Assembly: GCA_902386535.1 (NCBI GenBank)
Contig: CABMJK010000051.1
Coordinates: forward strand, 1-36,604
Length of the DNA stretch: 36,604 nucleotides
Direction: 5' to 3'
Source: Candidatus Burarchaeum australiense
GTDB lineage: Archaea; Micrarchaeota; Micrarchaeia; Burarchaeales; Burarchaeaceae
In this document: positions 19,153 to 29,067 of the stretch, piece by piece
Layout of the letters: each line of letters opens with the position of its first letter
Position numbering within the stretch: the first letter of the stretch is position 1
Position numbers and translations under genes: made by a program
The notes under the pieces: generated by a model
The model's input: the letters and a program-made list of their open reading frames with translations, nothing else
What the model was told of the DNA's origin: nothing
Database searches by the model: none

Positions 19153-21117
19153 TCATTTTTCCGTATACTTCCTCTCCACCTTGAACGGCTCGAAAGGAAC
19201 GCCACCTCCGTGATAGAACTTCGAGAAGAACTCGATCATGTTAAGCCTGGATCCTTGCACCAGCGCCTCGAACATGTCGATTACGATGTGCAGAACCTGC
19301 AGCACGATGAAAATCGGCAGCAGGAGGAAGAACATCAGGCCCGAGGCCGGGTCGGGAACCAGCATCTTGTTGATTATCTCCTGGACCAGCACCACGCCCG
19401 CGAGGCCCACGGCCATTACCCTGGCATAGGAAAGGATGTTGCCCGCCAGGCTCGGTATCTCAATCAGGCCGAGCGGGCCTTCTGCCAAAAGAATCGGGAT
19501 TATCGAGAGGCCGAACACAACGCCGGCGCCCAGGCCGATCTCGGCACCAAACATGTTGAAGAGGTAGGTCATCACTAGAAGTATGCCGCCCAGCTCGACG
19601 CCTATCCAGCCCAGCTTTGCGGCCGCGTGCTTCTTGTCCCCGTGCCTCCACGCGTTGATGAAGCCGAGTATGAAGCCGACCATTATGTGGGCCGCGCCCA
19701 CCAGAATCACGAGGCCGAGCAGCAGGGTCGTATTCTCAAGGCGCGGCATGCCCTGGTAAAGAGACTCGTGCGCCGGCAGGCCGAGCAGGTGCGCGTGCGA
19801 GAAGCCGAACCACTCGTCATAGATTATGCCGAACAGGATGGCCGTGACCGCGCCGATCATCCACAGCTTGCAGCCTATCTGCAGCAGCGGGTGCTTGAAT
19901 TTCCGCATCAGCAGCCAGGCTATGATGAAAGAAACTATGCCCGAGCCGACGTCGCCCAGCATCATGCCATAGATTATCGGGAAAGTGACCGCGAATATCG
20001 GGGTCGGGTCTAGCTCGTCGCTGGACGGGATGGAAAGGAACTTTACCAGGTCCTCGAAGGGCACGAGCGGAGCGGGATTCTGGAGAACCGTTGGCGGCAG
20101 TTCGTCGGCTTCCTGCTCGGCCGCGGCTCCGGCCCCGTGGGCTGCGGCACCGTGGCCGGCATCGTGCCCTGCGCCATGGGCCTTGCGCGCAACTTCCTCG
20201 AACATTATCGTGCCGTGCGTAATGCGGCTGAGCTCCGACTCCACGCGCTTCTCGTGGGCCTTCACAAGCCAGCCCTCGAGCGCGAAGAGCCTGGCGCTCC
20301 TGCCGAACTTCCGGGTTATCACGCAACGCTGCTCCTCTATTTCGAGCGCCTCGCGCAGCGTGGCTATGCGGGGCAGGGATTCCTTTGAAACGTTTTCAAG
20401 CTCGGCTTCGAGCCGCTTGGAATTGAACTCCAGCTGCTGGAGGGCGTCCTGGGCAGTTGCCAGCAACTCCCGGGGCTCGCCGTCTATGCCCTGAAGGGGA
20501 ATTTCGGAGAACCCGGCCTGCACGAGCACGTCCTTAACCGCGGACTCGGCGGGCTTTTCGAAGACCGCGAGCAGCACGCTCCTGCCTTTTGAAACCTCCA
20601 CCGCCTCCTGCTCCAAATTCCTTGTGGCCTTCTCGAGATTCTTCCCGACTTCCTTGAGCTTGGCAGTCGGGAGCGTGCCAGCCAGCGCGGACAGGAGGTT
20701 GCTCTGCTGCACTGCCGCCAAATTAATTTCGAGCGGCGCAAGCTGTTTTAGAACTGCAATCCTGGAATTAAGCTCCGCCTTCTTCCGCTTCGTTTCGTCG
20801 CGCTGCTCGATGAGGCCACGAAGGAATGCGTCCACCTGGATATTTTTGCACTCGTCGACAACTGCGCGCCAGTTACCCACCTTCTGTTTCCGTGTCTTGC
20901 CCGGCTGGGGAGTTAGCATTGCCTCGATGCCCCGCATCCTCACGAGCTGCTCGCTGATTTCGGCGAAGTGCTCGAGCGGCGCGTCGGCCTCAAAATAGCC
21001 GTTCCCGGCCTTCCGGAAATCGACCTCTCCCATCTCGTGCAGCGCCTTGATGACCGGCTCCAGGTCCGCCCGTAGGCCCGTGACCCGTATGCGCTGCATC
21101 TCGGCTGCCTTGAACAT
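19153..21117 (-). CDS. atpI: A-type ATP synthase subunit I (a-subunit homologue)
   Basis: Coiled N-terminal half; FAVTFPIIYGMMLGDVGSGIVSFIIAWLL and multiple TM helices; position in operon. Confidence 0.95.
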   Translation of the reverse strand: MFKAAEMQRIRVTGLRADLEPVIKALHEMGEVDFRKAGNGYFEADAPLEHFAEISEQLVRMRGIEAMLTPQPGKTRKQKVGNWRAVVDECKNIQVDAFLRGLIEQRDETKRKKAELNSRIAVLKQLAPLEINLAAVQQSNLLSALAGTLPTAKLKEVGKNLEKATRNLEQEAVEVSKGRSVLLAVFEKPAESAVKDVLVQAGFSEIPLQGIDGEPRELLATAQDALQQLEFNSKRLEAELENVSKESLPRIATLREALEIEEQRCVITRKFGRSARLFALEGWLVKAHEKRVESELSRITHGTIMFEEVARKAHGAGHDAGHGAAAHGAGAAAEQEADELPPTVLQNPAPLVPFEDLVKFLSIPSSDELDPTPIFAVTFPIIYGMMLGDVGSGIVSFIIAWLLMRKFKHPLLQIGCKLWMIGAVTAILFGIIYDEWFGFSHAHLLGLPAHESLYQGMPRLENTTLLLGLVILVGAAHIMVGFILGFINAWRHGDKKHAAAKLGWIGVELGGILLVMTYLFNMFGAEIGLGAGVVFGLSIIPILLAEGPLGLIEIPSLAGNILSYARVMAVGLAGVVLVQEIINKMLVPDPASGLMFFLLLPIFIVLQVLHIVIDMFEALVQGSRLNMIEFFSKFYHGGGVPFEPFKVERKYTEK

Positions 21118-21214
21118 CGCAATTTCCCCCTGACCGCTATCCGCCGCCCACCGACCCGGCTCCGCACGCCCTGAACATGCTTGTACCTCTGACTGACTCG
21201 CTGCGGCGCCGGCA

Positions 21215-21535
21215 TCAGCCGACTATGTCCTTGAAAACCTTCTTGGCCACTTTTTCCGCAGTGCCGGCAGGCACGCTGGTCTTCCTGACCTTGTCCGCCT
21301 CGGCTTTTGCCTTGGCGGCTATGGCCTTCGTCTCCTTGCCGATTTCCGTCCTGCCCTCGGCAAGCTGCGCGTCCTTGAGCTTCTCGGCCTCATCGTGAGC
21401 CTTGTCGACTATTGCGGCCGCCCGGTTCCGGGCTTCCTTGAGCCGCTCCTCTTTCCGCTCGTTCGCGTCGCCCAGCGTCGAGGCCGCCTTGTTTTCCGCT
21501 TCCTTCAGTGCTGCCACAGATGTTTCAAGCTCCAT
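21215..21535 (-). CDS. atpH: A-type ATP synthase subunit H (peripheral stalk)
   Basis: Charged coiled coil MELETSVAALKEAENKAASTLGDANERKEERLKEARNRAAAIVDKAHDEAEKL; upstream of subunit I. Confidence 0.82.
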   Translation of the reverse strand: MELETSVAALKEAENKAASTLGDANERKEERLKEARNRAAAIVDKAHDEAEKLKDAQLAEGRTEIGKETKAIAAKAKAEADKVRKTSVPAGTAEKVAKKVFKDIVG

Positions 21536-21676
21536 ATTGTTCGCCTTCCCACTCGTAAAATGCGTGTGCACGCTATGTTCCCCAAAAGATTTTAAAGATA
21601 TTCCCCCCGGCCTATATAGTCTCTATATTTTGCGGGTTTTTCGTCGTATTTTTGCATCTGCACCGTTTTTCGAAGT

Positions 21677-22234
21677 CTATATCCCCTCCACGATTTTCGA
21701 CGTCTTGAAGGCCTTGCCCTTCAGCCGCTCCTTCAGCTTCCGTATTTTCGCGTGAAGCCGCGCGTCCGCCTTCTGGTCGTAGCCGAAGACCACGAGGTCG
21801 GGCTTCACGCGCCTCAGGACCGCGTTCCGGTCCTTTGCATCGCCCACGAGCGCCACGTCGACGCACCTGAGCTTCCCGAGAAGCTCCGCCCTTTCGCGCG
21901 CCGTGTGCAGCGGCGGCCTGCCCTTAAGGCGCCTGACCGTGGAATCGTGCGCCACGACGACTACGAGCAGGTCGCCCAGCTTGCGCGCCTTCTCGAGAGT
22001 GTAGACGTGGCCGAGGTGCAGCAGGTCGAACACGCCGCCTGTGAGAACTACTTTCACTTTCCTGCGCCCCGCGTCCGTAAGTTCCAAATTTGTGCCAGCT
22101 TTCCGCAGGTAACCGAGCCTGATTAGGGCTTCTTTTTCGCTTTTGGAGAAGGTTTGGGCCGCGATTCTGCCGTTTACTAGCTCTTCGCGCCTTGCACGCA
22201 CTAGAAGCTGCTTTAATTGCACGGTTAGCACCAA
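21677..22234 (-). CDS. ribL: Cytidylyltransferase-family FAD synthase (RibL-like) with N-terminal HTH-like extension
   Basis: KVVLTGGVFDLLHLGHVYTLEKARKLGDLLVVVVAHDSTVRRLKGRPPLHTARERAELL...DLVVFGYDQ. Confidence 0.85.
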   Translation of the reverse strand: MVLTVQLKQLLVRARREELVNGRIAAQTFSKSEKEALIRLGYLRKAGTNLELTDAGRRKVKVVLTGGVFDLLHLGHVYTLEKARKLGDLLVVVVAHDSTVRRLKGRPPLHTARERAELLGKLRCVDVALVGDAKDRNAVLRRVKPDLVVFGYDQKADARLHAKIRKLKERLKGKAFKTSKIVEGI

Positions 22235-22246
22235 CCAGCCATCTGA

Positions 22247-23548
22247 CTATGGATATACCCTGTTTATCACTCGCGGGAAGGGAATCGTGTCCCGGATGTG
22301 GTCCAGGTTCAGCACCCACTTCACGAGCCTCTCGATGCCGAGGCCGAAGCCCGAGTGCGGCACGCTCCCGTACCTGCGCAGGTCCACATACCACTGATAA
22401 TCCTTTTCCTTCAGCTTCTCCTCCTTCATGCGCTTGAGCAGCTCGTCCAGCTCCCAAATCCTCTCGCTGCCGCCGATGACCTCACCGTGCCCCTCGGGCG
22501 CGAGCAGGTCGGCGTCCAGCACCGTGCCCTTGTTCTCCGGGTCCTCGCGCATGTAGAATGAGCGCATCTCCTTCGGGTAGTTGTGCACGAAAATCGGCTT
22601 GTCCAACTCCTTTGTCAGCGCGTTCTCCTCGTCCACGCCGAGGTTGTCGCCCCACTCGACCTTGAGGCCCTTTTTCTTCAGCAGGTCAATCGCGTCCGTG
22701 TAAGTCATCCTGTCGAAGGGCGCCTTTATCTTCTTCAGGTCATCGGGCTTCCTGCCCACGAGTTCGAGCAGGTCCGCGTGCTCCTTGGCCATCTTCTGGC
22801 ACACGAACTCGATCATCTCCTCCTGCAGCTTCATGTTCATCTTCTGGTCGTACCAGGCCATCTCGGGCTCGAGGTGCCAGTATTCCGCCAGGTGCCTCAC
22901 TGTCCTGCTCGGCTCCATCCTGAAGGAAGGCGCGAGTATGAAGACCAGGGGATAAGTGTAGATGAAGACTTCGGCATAGAGCTGGCCGCTCTGCGTTAGG
23001 TAGGCCTCGTCGTCGAAATATTTTATCGGGAAGAGCGTGGCCCCGCCCTCGCAGCCGGCCTTGGTGATTATCGGGGGCGCGAACTCCATGAACTCGTGCG
23101 AGAAGAAGAACTCGCGCAAATAGCGCACAATGTAGTCGCGCGACTGCATGATTGCCGTCAATCTCTGCGAGCGCAGCCACAGGTGGCGCGTGTCGAGCAG
23201 GAACTCGGTGCTCTGGTCCTTTGCAATCGGGAAAGCCTCGCCCAGGCTCACGAGCGAGAAGTCACTGGCAGCCAGTTCGTAGCCGCCGGGCGCGCGCTTG
23301 TCCTCCTTCACCTCGCCCTCGACCTTCACGCTCGATTCCACGTAGGCCTTGCCCGCATCCTCGAAGGCCTTGGCGCTCACCGCATCCTTCTTGACCGCGC
23401 ATTGCACCACGCCCGTGCCGTCGCGCACGACCACGAAGGCCAGCCCGCCGCTCGAGCGGGCCCGGTGCACCCAGCCCCGTATCATGACTGCCTTGCCAGT
23501 GAACTTGCCTGCGAGTATGTCTGAAATCTTGGCGTATTTGTCGGCCAT
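22247..23548 (-). CDS. asnS: Asparaginyl-tRNA synthetase
   Basis: STEFLLDTRHLWLRSQRLTAIMQSR, SFRMEPSRTVRHLAEYWHLEPEMAW, GSERIWELDEL, GFGLGIERLVKWVLNLDHIRDTIPFPR. Confidence 0.95.
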   Translation of the reverse strand: MADKYAKISDILAGKFTGKAVMIRGWVHRARSSGGLAFVVVRDGTGVVQCAVKKDAVSAKAFEDAGKAYVESSVKVEGEVKEDKRAPGGYELAASDFSLVSLGEAFPIAKDQSTEFLLDTRHLWLRSQRLTAIMQSRDYIVRYLREFFFSHEFMEFAPPIITKAGCEGGATLFPIKYFDDEAYLTQSGQLYAEVFIYTYPLVFILAPSFRMEPSRTVRHLAEYWHLEPEMAWYDQKMNMKLQEEMIEFVCQKMAKEHADLLELVGRKPDDLKKIKAPFDRMTYTDAIDLLKKKGLKVEWGDNLGVDEENALTKELDKPIFVHNYPKEMRSFYMREDPENKGTVLDADLLAPEGHGEVIGGSERIWELDELLKRMKEEKLKEKDYQWYVDLRRYGSVPHSGFGLGIERLVKWVLNLDHIRDTIPFPRVINRVYP

Positions 23549-23625
23549 GAACGTCCTCTCCCGTCTAGTCTATATGAAAGAAGAAGAAATAAAAAGCAAA
23601 GGCGGTTGCAGGCACCATCCGTTCT

Positions 23626-24465
23626 TCAACAACCCCGCAGGGTCGGCCCGCGATCTTCTTCAATATGTCGCGCCAGCGCTCCCGCAACATCTGTGCCTTT
23701 GGCCTCGGACACTTTATCCAGTATTGCCTGCAACGATTCAACTGCAATGTCGCTCAGGGGCTTGAAAGATGAAGGCAGGATGGCGGCACTGTCAACTGAC
23801 GGCTCTGCATAGCGTATGGCGTCTGCGCCATCGCCCAGAAGCTTTAGGGAAGTCGAAGCAGATATGCGGCCAACGGGCTGCTTCGAATAGGCTGGGGCAC
23901 TTGCACCATCCTTCAACGCGTTTAGCAATCGTGATTGCTGCTCGATTGATTGCTCTAAAATAGCGACTAGCATCTGCCTGACTTCCGAAATCGAGACTTC
24001 GCTTTTTGTGAGAATGCTGCCAAGACCGCGTTCTTTTACATCAACACCCATTTCTAAAGCCAGTTTCCCTATATCGTACTGCAGGTCGTGAGCCAAGACG
24101 CACGGTTCATTTCCGGAATTTGCATTCTGACGTGCCTTAAGCTCCTCAAAAAACTCCACGACTTCCTTGTTCTGCACCATGCTGACGCCAAGTTCAGACG
24201 CTACCTTTCCCAGCTTGTCCTGCAGCCCCTGAACCAAACTGCACGGTTGGCTGCCGAGATCTAACTTCCGAAGCGCATTGAGTACTTCATAAGCACCCAA
24301 TGGTTCTTCATCCTGTTGCGAAAGAAGTTTGACACTCCACCTGTCTGATGGCAGTTTGTCTATTGGCCTGATGCCGCGGCTTTTGTCGATCGGCATGCGC
24401 CGAGCCTGTTCTCCCGCAAACCCATTCTCCGCCATTTTTTCATCCACCACTTTGCTCCAAGCCAA
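23626..24465 (-). CDS. Hypothetical protein with an internal tandem motif
   Basis: Long ORF with two related units QPCSLVQGLQDKLGKVASELGVSM and EPCVLAHDLQYDIGKLALEMGVDV; start codon uncertain (TTG at 24465 or internal GTG/ATG). Confidence 0.65.
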   Translation of the reverse strand: MAWSKVVDEKMAENGFAGEQARRMPIDKSRGIRPIDKLPSDRWSVKLLSQQDEEPLGAYEVLNALRKLDLGSQPCSLVQGLQDKLGKVASELGVSMVQNKEVVEFFEELKARQNANSGNEPCVLAHDLQYDIGKLALEMGVDVKERGLGSILTKSEVSISEVRQMLVAILEQSIEQQSRLLNALKDGASAPAYSKQPVGRISASTSLKLLGDGADAIRYAEPSVDSAAILPSSFKPLSDIAVESLQAILDKVSEAKGTDVAGALARHIEEDRGPTLRGC

Positions 24466-24973
24466 CGCCCCAGCGCCATATTAAAGTTGTGCCGAACTTT
24501 TCGTCATTCTGAAGTTTTTTTCACGCGTTTCACGCACATTTCTTGTCATAATGACCGCGTTTACTTCGTTCCACTTCCTGAAATCAGACCCGCTCATGAG
24601 ACAGGCTGGTTCGGAGATGATGTTAGTGGCATAATCTGTTGGGGTGCAACAGCCTCCGTCTGCTCGTGGCCTCGCACTGCTCTCAGGGCCTCAGTTCGTA
24701 TGCCCGGCGCTGCAGCAAGCCCACGATCCTCTAGCCTTCTCAATATTTCACCCAAATCCCGGACTTCTGGCTCAGCGCCTTCCCCGAATGCGCAAGCACA
24801 AACAACCAAAGCCAAAACTACACCAAAGCGCGCGGCAGCAAACTCCCTGCCTTTTGGTCCGTCCACCGGCTTTTTGAAAATATCAAGGTATTGTTCCCCA
24901 CGTCTATCACCCTCACGGCCTAACTGCGCCTCTTCGTGCAACTTCTTTCAGTTTTTGCCGGTCCGGTTCAGCT

Positions 24974-25174
24974 CTACAACATGGCGTCCGGTTCCAGCTC
25001 TTCCTCGATCCTTCTCATTCTTTTCTGCCTGTCCTGCAGGGCCAAAACCACGGCAAAGCTTTCCTCTGCCTCCTGCTTCGTTACCCTAATGTCCTGGGCA
25101 GGCAGACAGCAGCCCGCGCCTTCCTTTTTCCCGCGGCCGCGCCTCTCGATTTCCGAGACCATATGACCACCCAC
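24974..25174 (-). CDS. Possible small hypothetical protein
   Basis: 66-aa ORF divergent from the Lrp gene, charged composition; no family recognised. Confidence 0.3.
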   Translation of the reverse strand: MGGHMVSEIERRGRGKKEGAGCCLPAQDIRVTKQEAEESFAVVLALQDRQKRMRRIEEELEPDAML

Positions 25175-25258
25175 GCATATAGGGGCGGCATTGCATATTA
25201 GAATTATGCCAAAAATAATGTCAATTTAACCACTTTTAGATACATTTATATACATTTC

Positions 25259-25273
25259 TTGTCATAATGACAA
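25259..25273. promoter_or_regulatory. Palindromic candidate operator TTGTCAT-A-ATGACAA
   Basis: Perfect 7-bp arms about a central A, between a TATA-like atttatata (about 25243) and the ATG at 25275. Confidence 0.6.
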
Positions 25274-25274
25274 T

Positions 25275-25727
25275 ATGAGCGAAAAAATAGACGAACTTGA
25301 TGAACGCATAATCGAAGAGCTGAAGAAGGACTCGCGCCAGTCGACGGCCGACATTTCGCGCAGGAGCGGCATAGCGCGCATGACTGTGCACGAGCGCATA
25401 AGGCGCCTGAAGGAGAAAGGCGTAATAAGGAAGTTCTCGCTGGCGCTAGACTACTCGAAGCTCGACAGGCCCACCACCGCATTCATACTCGTAGCCTACG
25501 AGCCGGGCCACAAGATGCCGCAGCACAGGCTGGCAGAGAAGATAGCGAAGCTGCCCGGAGTCTACGCGGTGCACATAATAACGGGCGAGTGGGACATGCT
25601 GGTGAAGGTGCGCGGCGCGTCGGTGGAAGAAATAGGTAGGCTCGTGGTAAACAAAATACGCGAGCTGGACGGCGCCTACAAAACTTTCACGATGTCGACT
25701 TTTGAGACGATAATGGAGGAACCGTGA
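25275..25727 (+). CDS. Lrp/AsnC-family transcriptional regulator
   Basis: IDELDERIIEELKKDSRQSTADISRRSGIARMTVHERIRRLKEKGVIRKF plus RAM domain. Confidence 0.95.
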   Translation: MSEKIDELDERIIEELKKDSRQSTADISRRSGIARMTVHERIRRLKEKGVIRKFSLALDYSKLDRPTTAFILVAYEPGHKMPQHRLAEKIAKLPGVYAVHIITGEWDMLVKVRGASVEEIGRLVVNKIRELDGAYKTFTMSTFETIMEEP

Positions 25728-25749
25728 GTAGAGGGAGGAGTTTTGCTGC

Positions 25750-26991
25750 CTATTCCCTTACCTGCCCGGTGCCCTCTATCACGAGCTTCGTGGTGGTGAG
25801 TTCCTCGAGGCCTATCGGGCCGCGCGCGTGAAGCCGCTGGGTGCTTATGCCCACCTCGCCGCCGAAGCCCATCGTGTAGCCGTCCGTGAAGCGAGTCGAG
25901 GCATTCACGTAGACGCAGCAGGAGTCGACCTGGCTCGCGAAGAGCGCGGCATTCTTTTTGTTCTTGGTGACAATCGTGTCGCTGTGGTGCGTGCCGTACC
26001 TGTTTATGTGGTCAATCGCCTGCCTCACGTCCCCGACCAGCTTTATGCCGATTATGAGGTCAAGGTATTCCTGATAAAGCTCGCCCTCGTTCATCGGCCT
26101 TGCCTTCTCGAGTATGCGGCGCGTGCGGTCGCAGCCCCTGACCTCCACGCCGGCCTTCAGAAGCTTGTCGTAGAGCGAGGGCAAAAGCTTGGCCGCCACC
26201 TTCTCGTTCACGAGCACGTGCTCGAGCGCGTTGCACACGTAGGGCGAGGTGAGTTTTGCATTCAGGATTATGCACTCGGCCATCTTCAGGTCCGCGCCCT
26301 CGTCCACGTAGACGTGGCAGTTGCCCGCACCCGTCTCGATCACAGGTATCTTCGCGTTCTCAACGACCGCCCTTATGAGGCCAGCGCCTCCGCGAGGTAT
26401 GAGAACGTCCACGTACTGGCGCATCTGCATTAGCTGGGCCGCGCCCTCATGAGTGGTGTCTTCTATAAGCTGGACCGCGTCGGCCGGCAGGCCCGAGGCC
26501 GCGAGCGCGGACTGCATCGTGCGCACGAGCGCCCTGTTGCTGTTGATTGCCTCCTTGCCGCCGCGCAGCACGATGGCATTGCCGCTCTTGAGCGCGAGCG
26601 AGGAAGCTTCGGCGGTCACGTTCGGCCTTGACTCGTAGATGAAGGCTATGACGCCGAGAGGCACGCGCACGCGCGAAATGCGCAGCCCGTTCTTGAGCTT
26701 CCATTTTTTCATGACTTGCCCGACCGGGTCCGGGAATTTCGCGATTAGCTCGAAGCCCGAGGCCATGGAGGCGAGCTGCTTTTCGTTGAGCTCCAGCCGC
26801 TTGCGCACTGAAAGCGGAAGGGATGCGGATGCCGCGAGGTCTGCCTTGTTGGCCGCGAGAATCGCGGAGGAGTGGGCGCGCAGCGCCTTGGCTATCGCGA
26901 GCAGCGCCCTGTTCTTTTCAGAAGTGGCGGCATTCTTCATAATCTCGCTGGCCGCTTTCGCCTTCATGCACTTTTCCTCGACATCGCCCAT
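25750..26991 (-). CDS. proA: Glutamate-5-semialdehyde dehydrogenase (gamma-glutamyl phosphate reductase)
   Basis: RVPLGVIAFIYESRPNVTAEASSLALKSGNAIVLRGGKEAINSN...SRFTDGYTMGFGGEVGISTQRLHARGPIGLEELTTTK. Confidence 0.96.
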   Translation of the reverse strand: MGDVEEKCMKAKAASEIMKNAATSEKNRALLAIAKALRAHSSAILAANKADLAASASLPLSVRKRLELNEKQLASMASGFELIAKFPDPVGQVMKKWKLKNGLRISRVRVPLGVIAFIYESRPNVTAEASSLALKSGNAIVLRGGKEAINSNRALVRTMQSALAASGLPADAVQLIEDTTHEGAAQLMQMRQYVDVLIPRGGAGLIRAVVENAKIPVIETGAGNCHVYVDEGADLKMAECIILNAKLTSPYVCNALEHVLVNEKVAAKLLPSLYDKLLKAGVEVRGCDRTRRILEKARPMNEGELYQEYLDLIIGIKLVGDVRQAIDHINRYGTHHSDTIVTKNKKNAALFASQVDSCCVYVNASTRFTDGYTMGFGGEVGISTQRLHARGPIGLEELTTTKLVIEGTGQVRE

Positions 26992-27022
26992 TTTTCGTCA
27001 CCTTCACCCAAGTTCAATTACC

Positions 27023-28174
27023 TCAGTTGCCTCCATTTACAACCAGATTCTCCCTGTCCACGACTTCCTCCGCCTTGCCCAGCAGCGCGGCTATCTCCGC
27101 CTTCTTCTTGCCTGCGATTGAAAGAAGTTGTTTTGAAGAATAGTTGGACTTGCCGCGGCCCACGAACTCGGCGCCGCACCTAATCTCGACCACCTCGCCC
27201 TTTGCAAACTCGCCCTTCGCCCCGGTGACGCCGACAGCGAGGAGGCTCGCGCCATTCTTCAAAAGCGCGTCGCGCGCCCGCTCGTTTATTTCCACCGTGC
27301 CCTTGGCAGGCGAGGCGAAGGCAATCCACTGCTCCTTGCCCGAGAGGCCCGAAGAGGAAGGCGAGAAGAGCGTGCCCTCGCGCTCGGCAAGCACGCCCGC
27401 AATCGCGTCCTCCTTTTTTCCGTTGGCAATCGCGACCCACACGCCGGCGCGCGTGGCCAGCTTGGCTGCCGCCACCTTGCTTTTCATGCCGCCGGTCCCG
27501 AGCCCGGCGCCCGTGCCCGCGACAGCCTCGAGCTCCTCGCCTATGGCCTCGACCCGCTTTATGATGCGCGCGCCCTTCTCCTTTTTCGGATTGGCGTCAT
27601 AGAGGCCATCCACATCGGTGAGCAGAATCAGGAGGTCTGCGTGCATCTTGCTCGCCATGAGCGCGGAAAGGCCGTCATTGTCGTCGAAGACCACCTGCTT
27701 CTCGCCGTTCTCCGCGTGCTCGAGTTCTGTTGTCGAGACCACGTCGTTCTCGTTGATTATCGGGATTACGCGGGCCTTGAGAAGGGCCTCGATGGTCGTC
27801 ATGAGGTTGAGATAGCGCGCCTTGTTCGTGAAATCCTCGTTTGTGAGAAGCACCTGCGCTATCCTGATGCCGTGCTTTGAGAAGAGCGATTCGTAGGAGT
27901 GCATGAGCGCGCTCTGCCCGACAGCGGCGCAGGCCTGCTGCATCACGGTCTCGCGCGGCCTGCGCTTGAGCCCGAGCAGGGCCATGCCTGAGCCTATGGC
28001 GCCCGAGGTCACGAAGATGACGTCCTTGCCCTGCTTCCAGAGGCCGGCCATCTCGTTAACGAGCCGCGCCATCGAGGCCTCGTCCAGCGTGCCGTCTGCC
28101 CTGGCGAGCACGTTGGTGCCTGCCTTTATGGTCACGAGCCTGAACTTCTGGGGGGAAAAATTCATTGCGTGCAT
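27023..28174 (-). CDS. proB: Glutamate 5-kinase with C-terminal PUA domain
   Basis: TIKAGTNVLARADGTLDEA...VTSGAIGSGMALLGLKRRP...VIPIINENDVVSTTEL...GTGGMKSKVAAAKLATRAG...GRGKSNYSSKQL; start set near 28174. Confidence 0.95.
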   Translation of the reverse strand: MHAMNFSPQKFRLVTIKAGTNVLARADGTLDEASMARLVNEMAGLWKQGKDVIFVTSGAIGSGMALLGLKRRPRETVMQQACAAVGQSALMHSYESLFSKHGIRIAQVLLTNEDFTNKARYLNLMTTIEALLKARVIPIINENDVVSTTELEHAENGEKQVVFDDNDGLSALMASKMHADLLILLTDVDGLYDANPKKEKGARIIKRVEAIGEELEAVAGTGAGLGTGGMKSKVAAAKLATRAGVWVAIANGKKEDAIAGVLAEREGTLFSPSSSGLSGKEQWIAFASPAKGTVEINERARDALLKNGASLLAVGVTGAKGEFAKGEVVEIRCGAEFVGRGKSNYSSKQLLSIAGKKKAEIAALLGKAEEVVDRENLVVNGGN

Positions 28175-28200
28175 AAAACTCAACTCACGACTCTTGCTGC

Positions 28201-29016
28201 TCACCGCTTCCTGCTGCCCTTTCTCCGCCTTTTTGCCGCCACGCGTATGCATTCGAGCATTGCGCGGCTGAGTGAATCGTGCACACCTGCGCGCTTGAGG
28301 CGCTTCAGGCCCTCGGCCGTGATGCCCTTCTTGGTTGCGACGAGCGCGATCAGGTCCTCGGTCTCGAGCCCGCTTTCGCGCGCCATGGCGCCCGCGCCCT
28401 CAGCCGCGCTTGCCGCGAGCTTCAGCGCATCGCGCCTACTCATGCCGGCCTTCTCGCCTGCCTTGGCCATCGCGTCAATTATCAGATAGACAAATGCATT
28501 GCCGCTGCCGGTTATGAGGGCGGCATCGAGCAGCCGCTCGTCCTTCACCTCGTGCGCCTGGCCGACGCTCGAGAAGAGCTTGCGCAGCATCTCGGCATCG
28601 CGCCTGGTTGCCTTCCTGCCAAGGCAGTAGACGCCCATGCCCTTGCACACGTGCATCGGTATGTTCGGCATTGCGGCTGCCGCGCGCGCGGAATGCGGGA
28701 GGCAGGACTCGATGAAGCGCAGCGGCACGGCCGCAGCTATTGACACGATCAGCTTCCCGGCAAGCGCGCTTTTCATGTCCGCGAGCGCGGCCTCGACCGC
28801 GTCGGGCTTTACCGCAAGCACTATTACTTCACTAGAGCGCGCGGCCTCGGCTGCGCTTTTCGCTGCACGCGCACCCAGCTTTTGCGCGAGCGCCCGGACT
28901 TTTGCAGGATCATGATCGAAGAGCGCGAGCTCCTTTGGCTTCACGGCGCCGCCGCGCACCAGGCCGGTGGCTAGGGCGCTGCCCATCTTTCCCGTGCCCA
29001 CTATGCAAACGCGCAT
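28201..29016 (-). CDS. proC: Pyrroline-5-carboxylate reductase
   Basis: MRVCIVGTGKMGSALATGLV (Rossmann), VIVLAVKPDAVEAAL, AAAMPNIPMHVCKGM, DAALITGSGNAFVYLIIDAMAKAGEKAGM. Confidence 0.95.
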   Translation of the reverse strand: MRVCIVGTGKMGSALATGLVRGGAVKPKELALFDHDPAKVRALAQKLGARAAKSAAEAARSSEVIVLAVKPDAVEAALADMKSALAGKLIVSIAAAVPLRFIESCLPHSARAAAAMPNIPMHVCKGMGVYCLGRKATRRDAEMLRKLFSSVGQAHEVKDERLLDAALITGSGNAFVYLIIDAMAKAGEKAGMSRRDALKLAASAAEGAGAMARESGLETEDLIALVATKKGITAEGLKRLKRAGVHDSLSRAMLECIRVAAKRRRKGSRKR

Positions 29017-29067
29017 AGGCTACCTTTTTCCTGCAAAGGTTTTAAATGTGGGCTCCGCACGACGGCG

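Noticed and set aside
24594-24941. 115-aa minus-strand ORF
   Set aside because: Begins at a TTG two codons after an in-frame stop, with no recognisable domain; could be a decayed remnant but not supportable.
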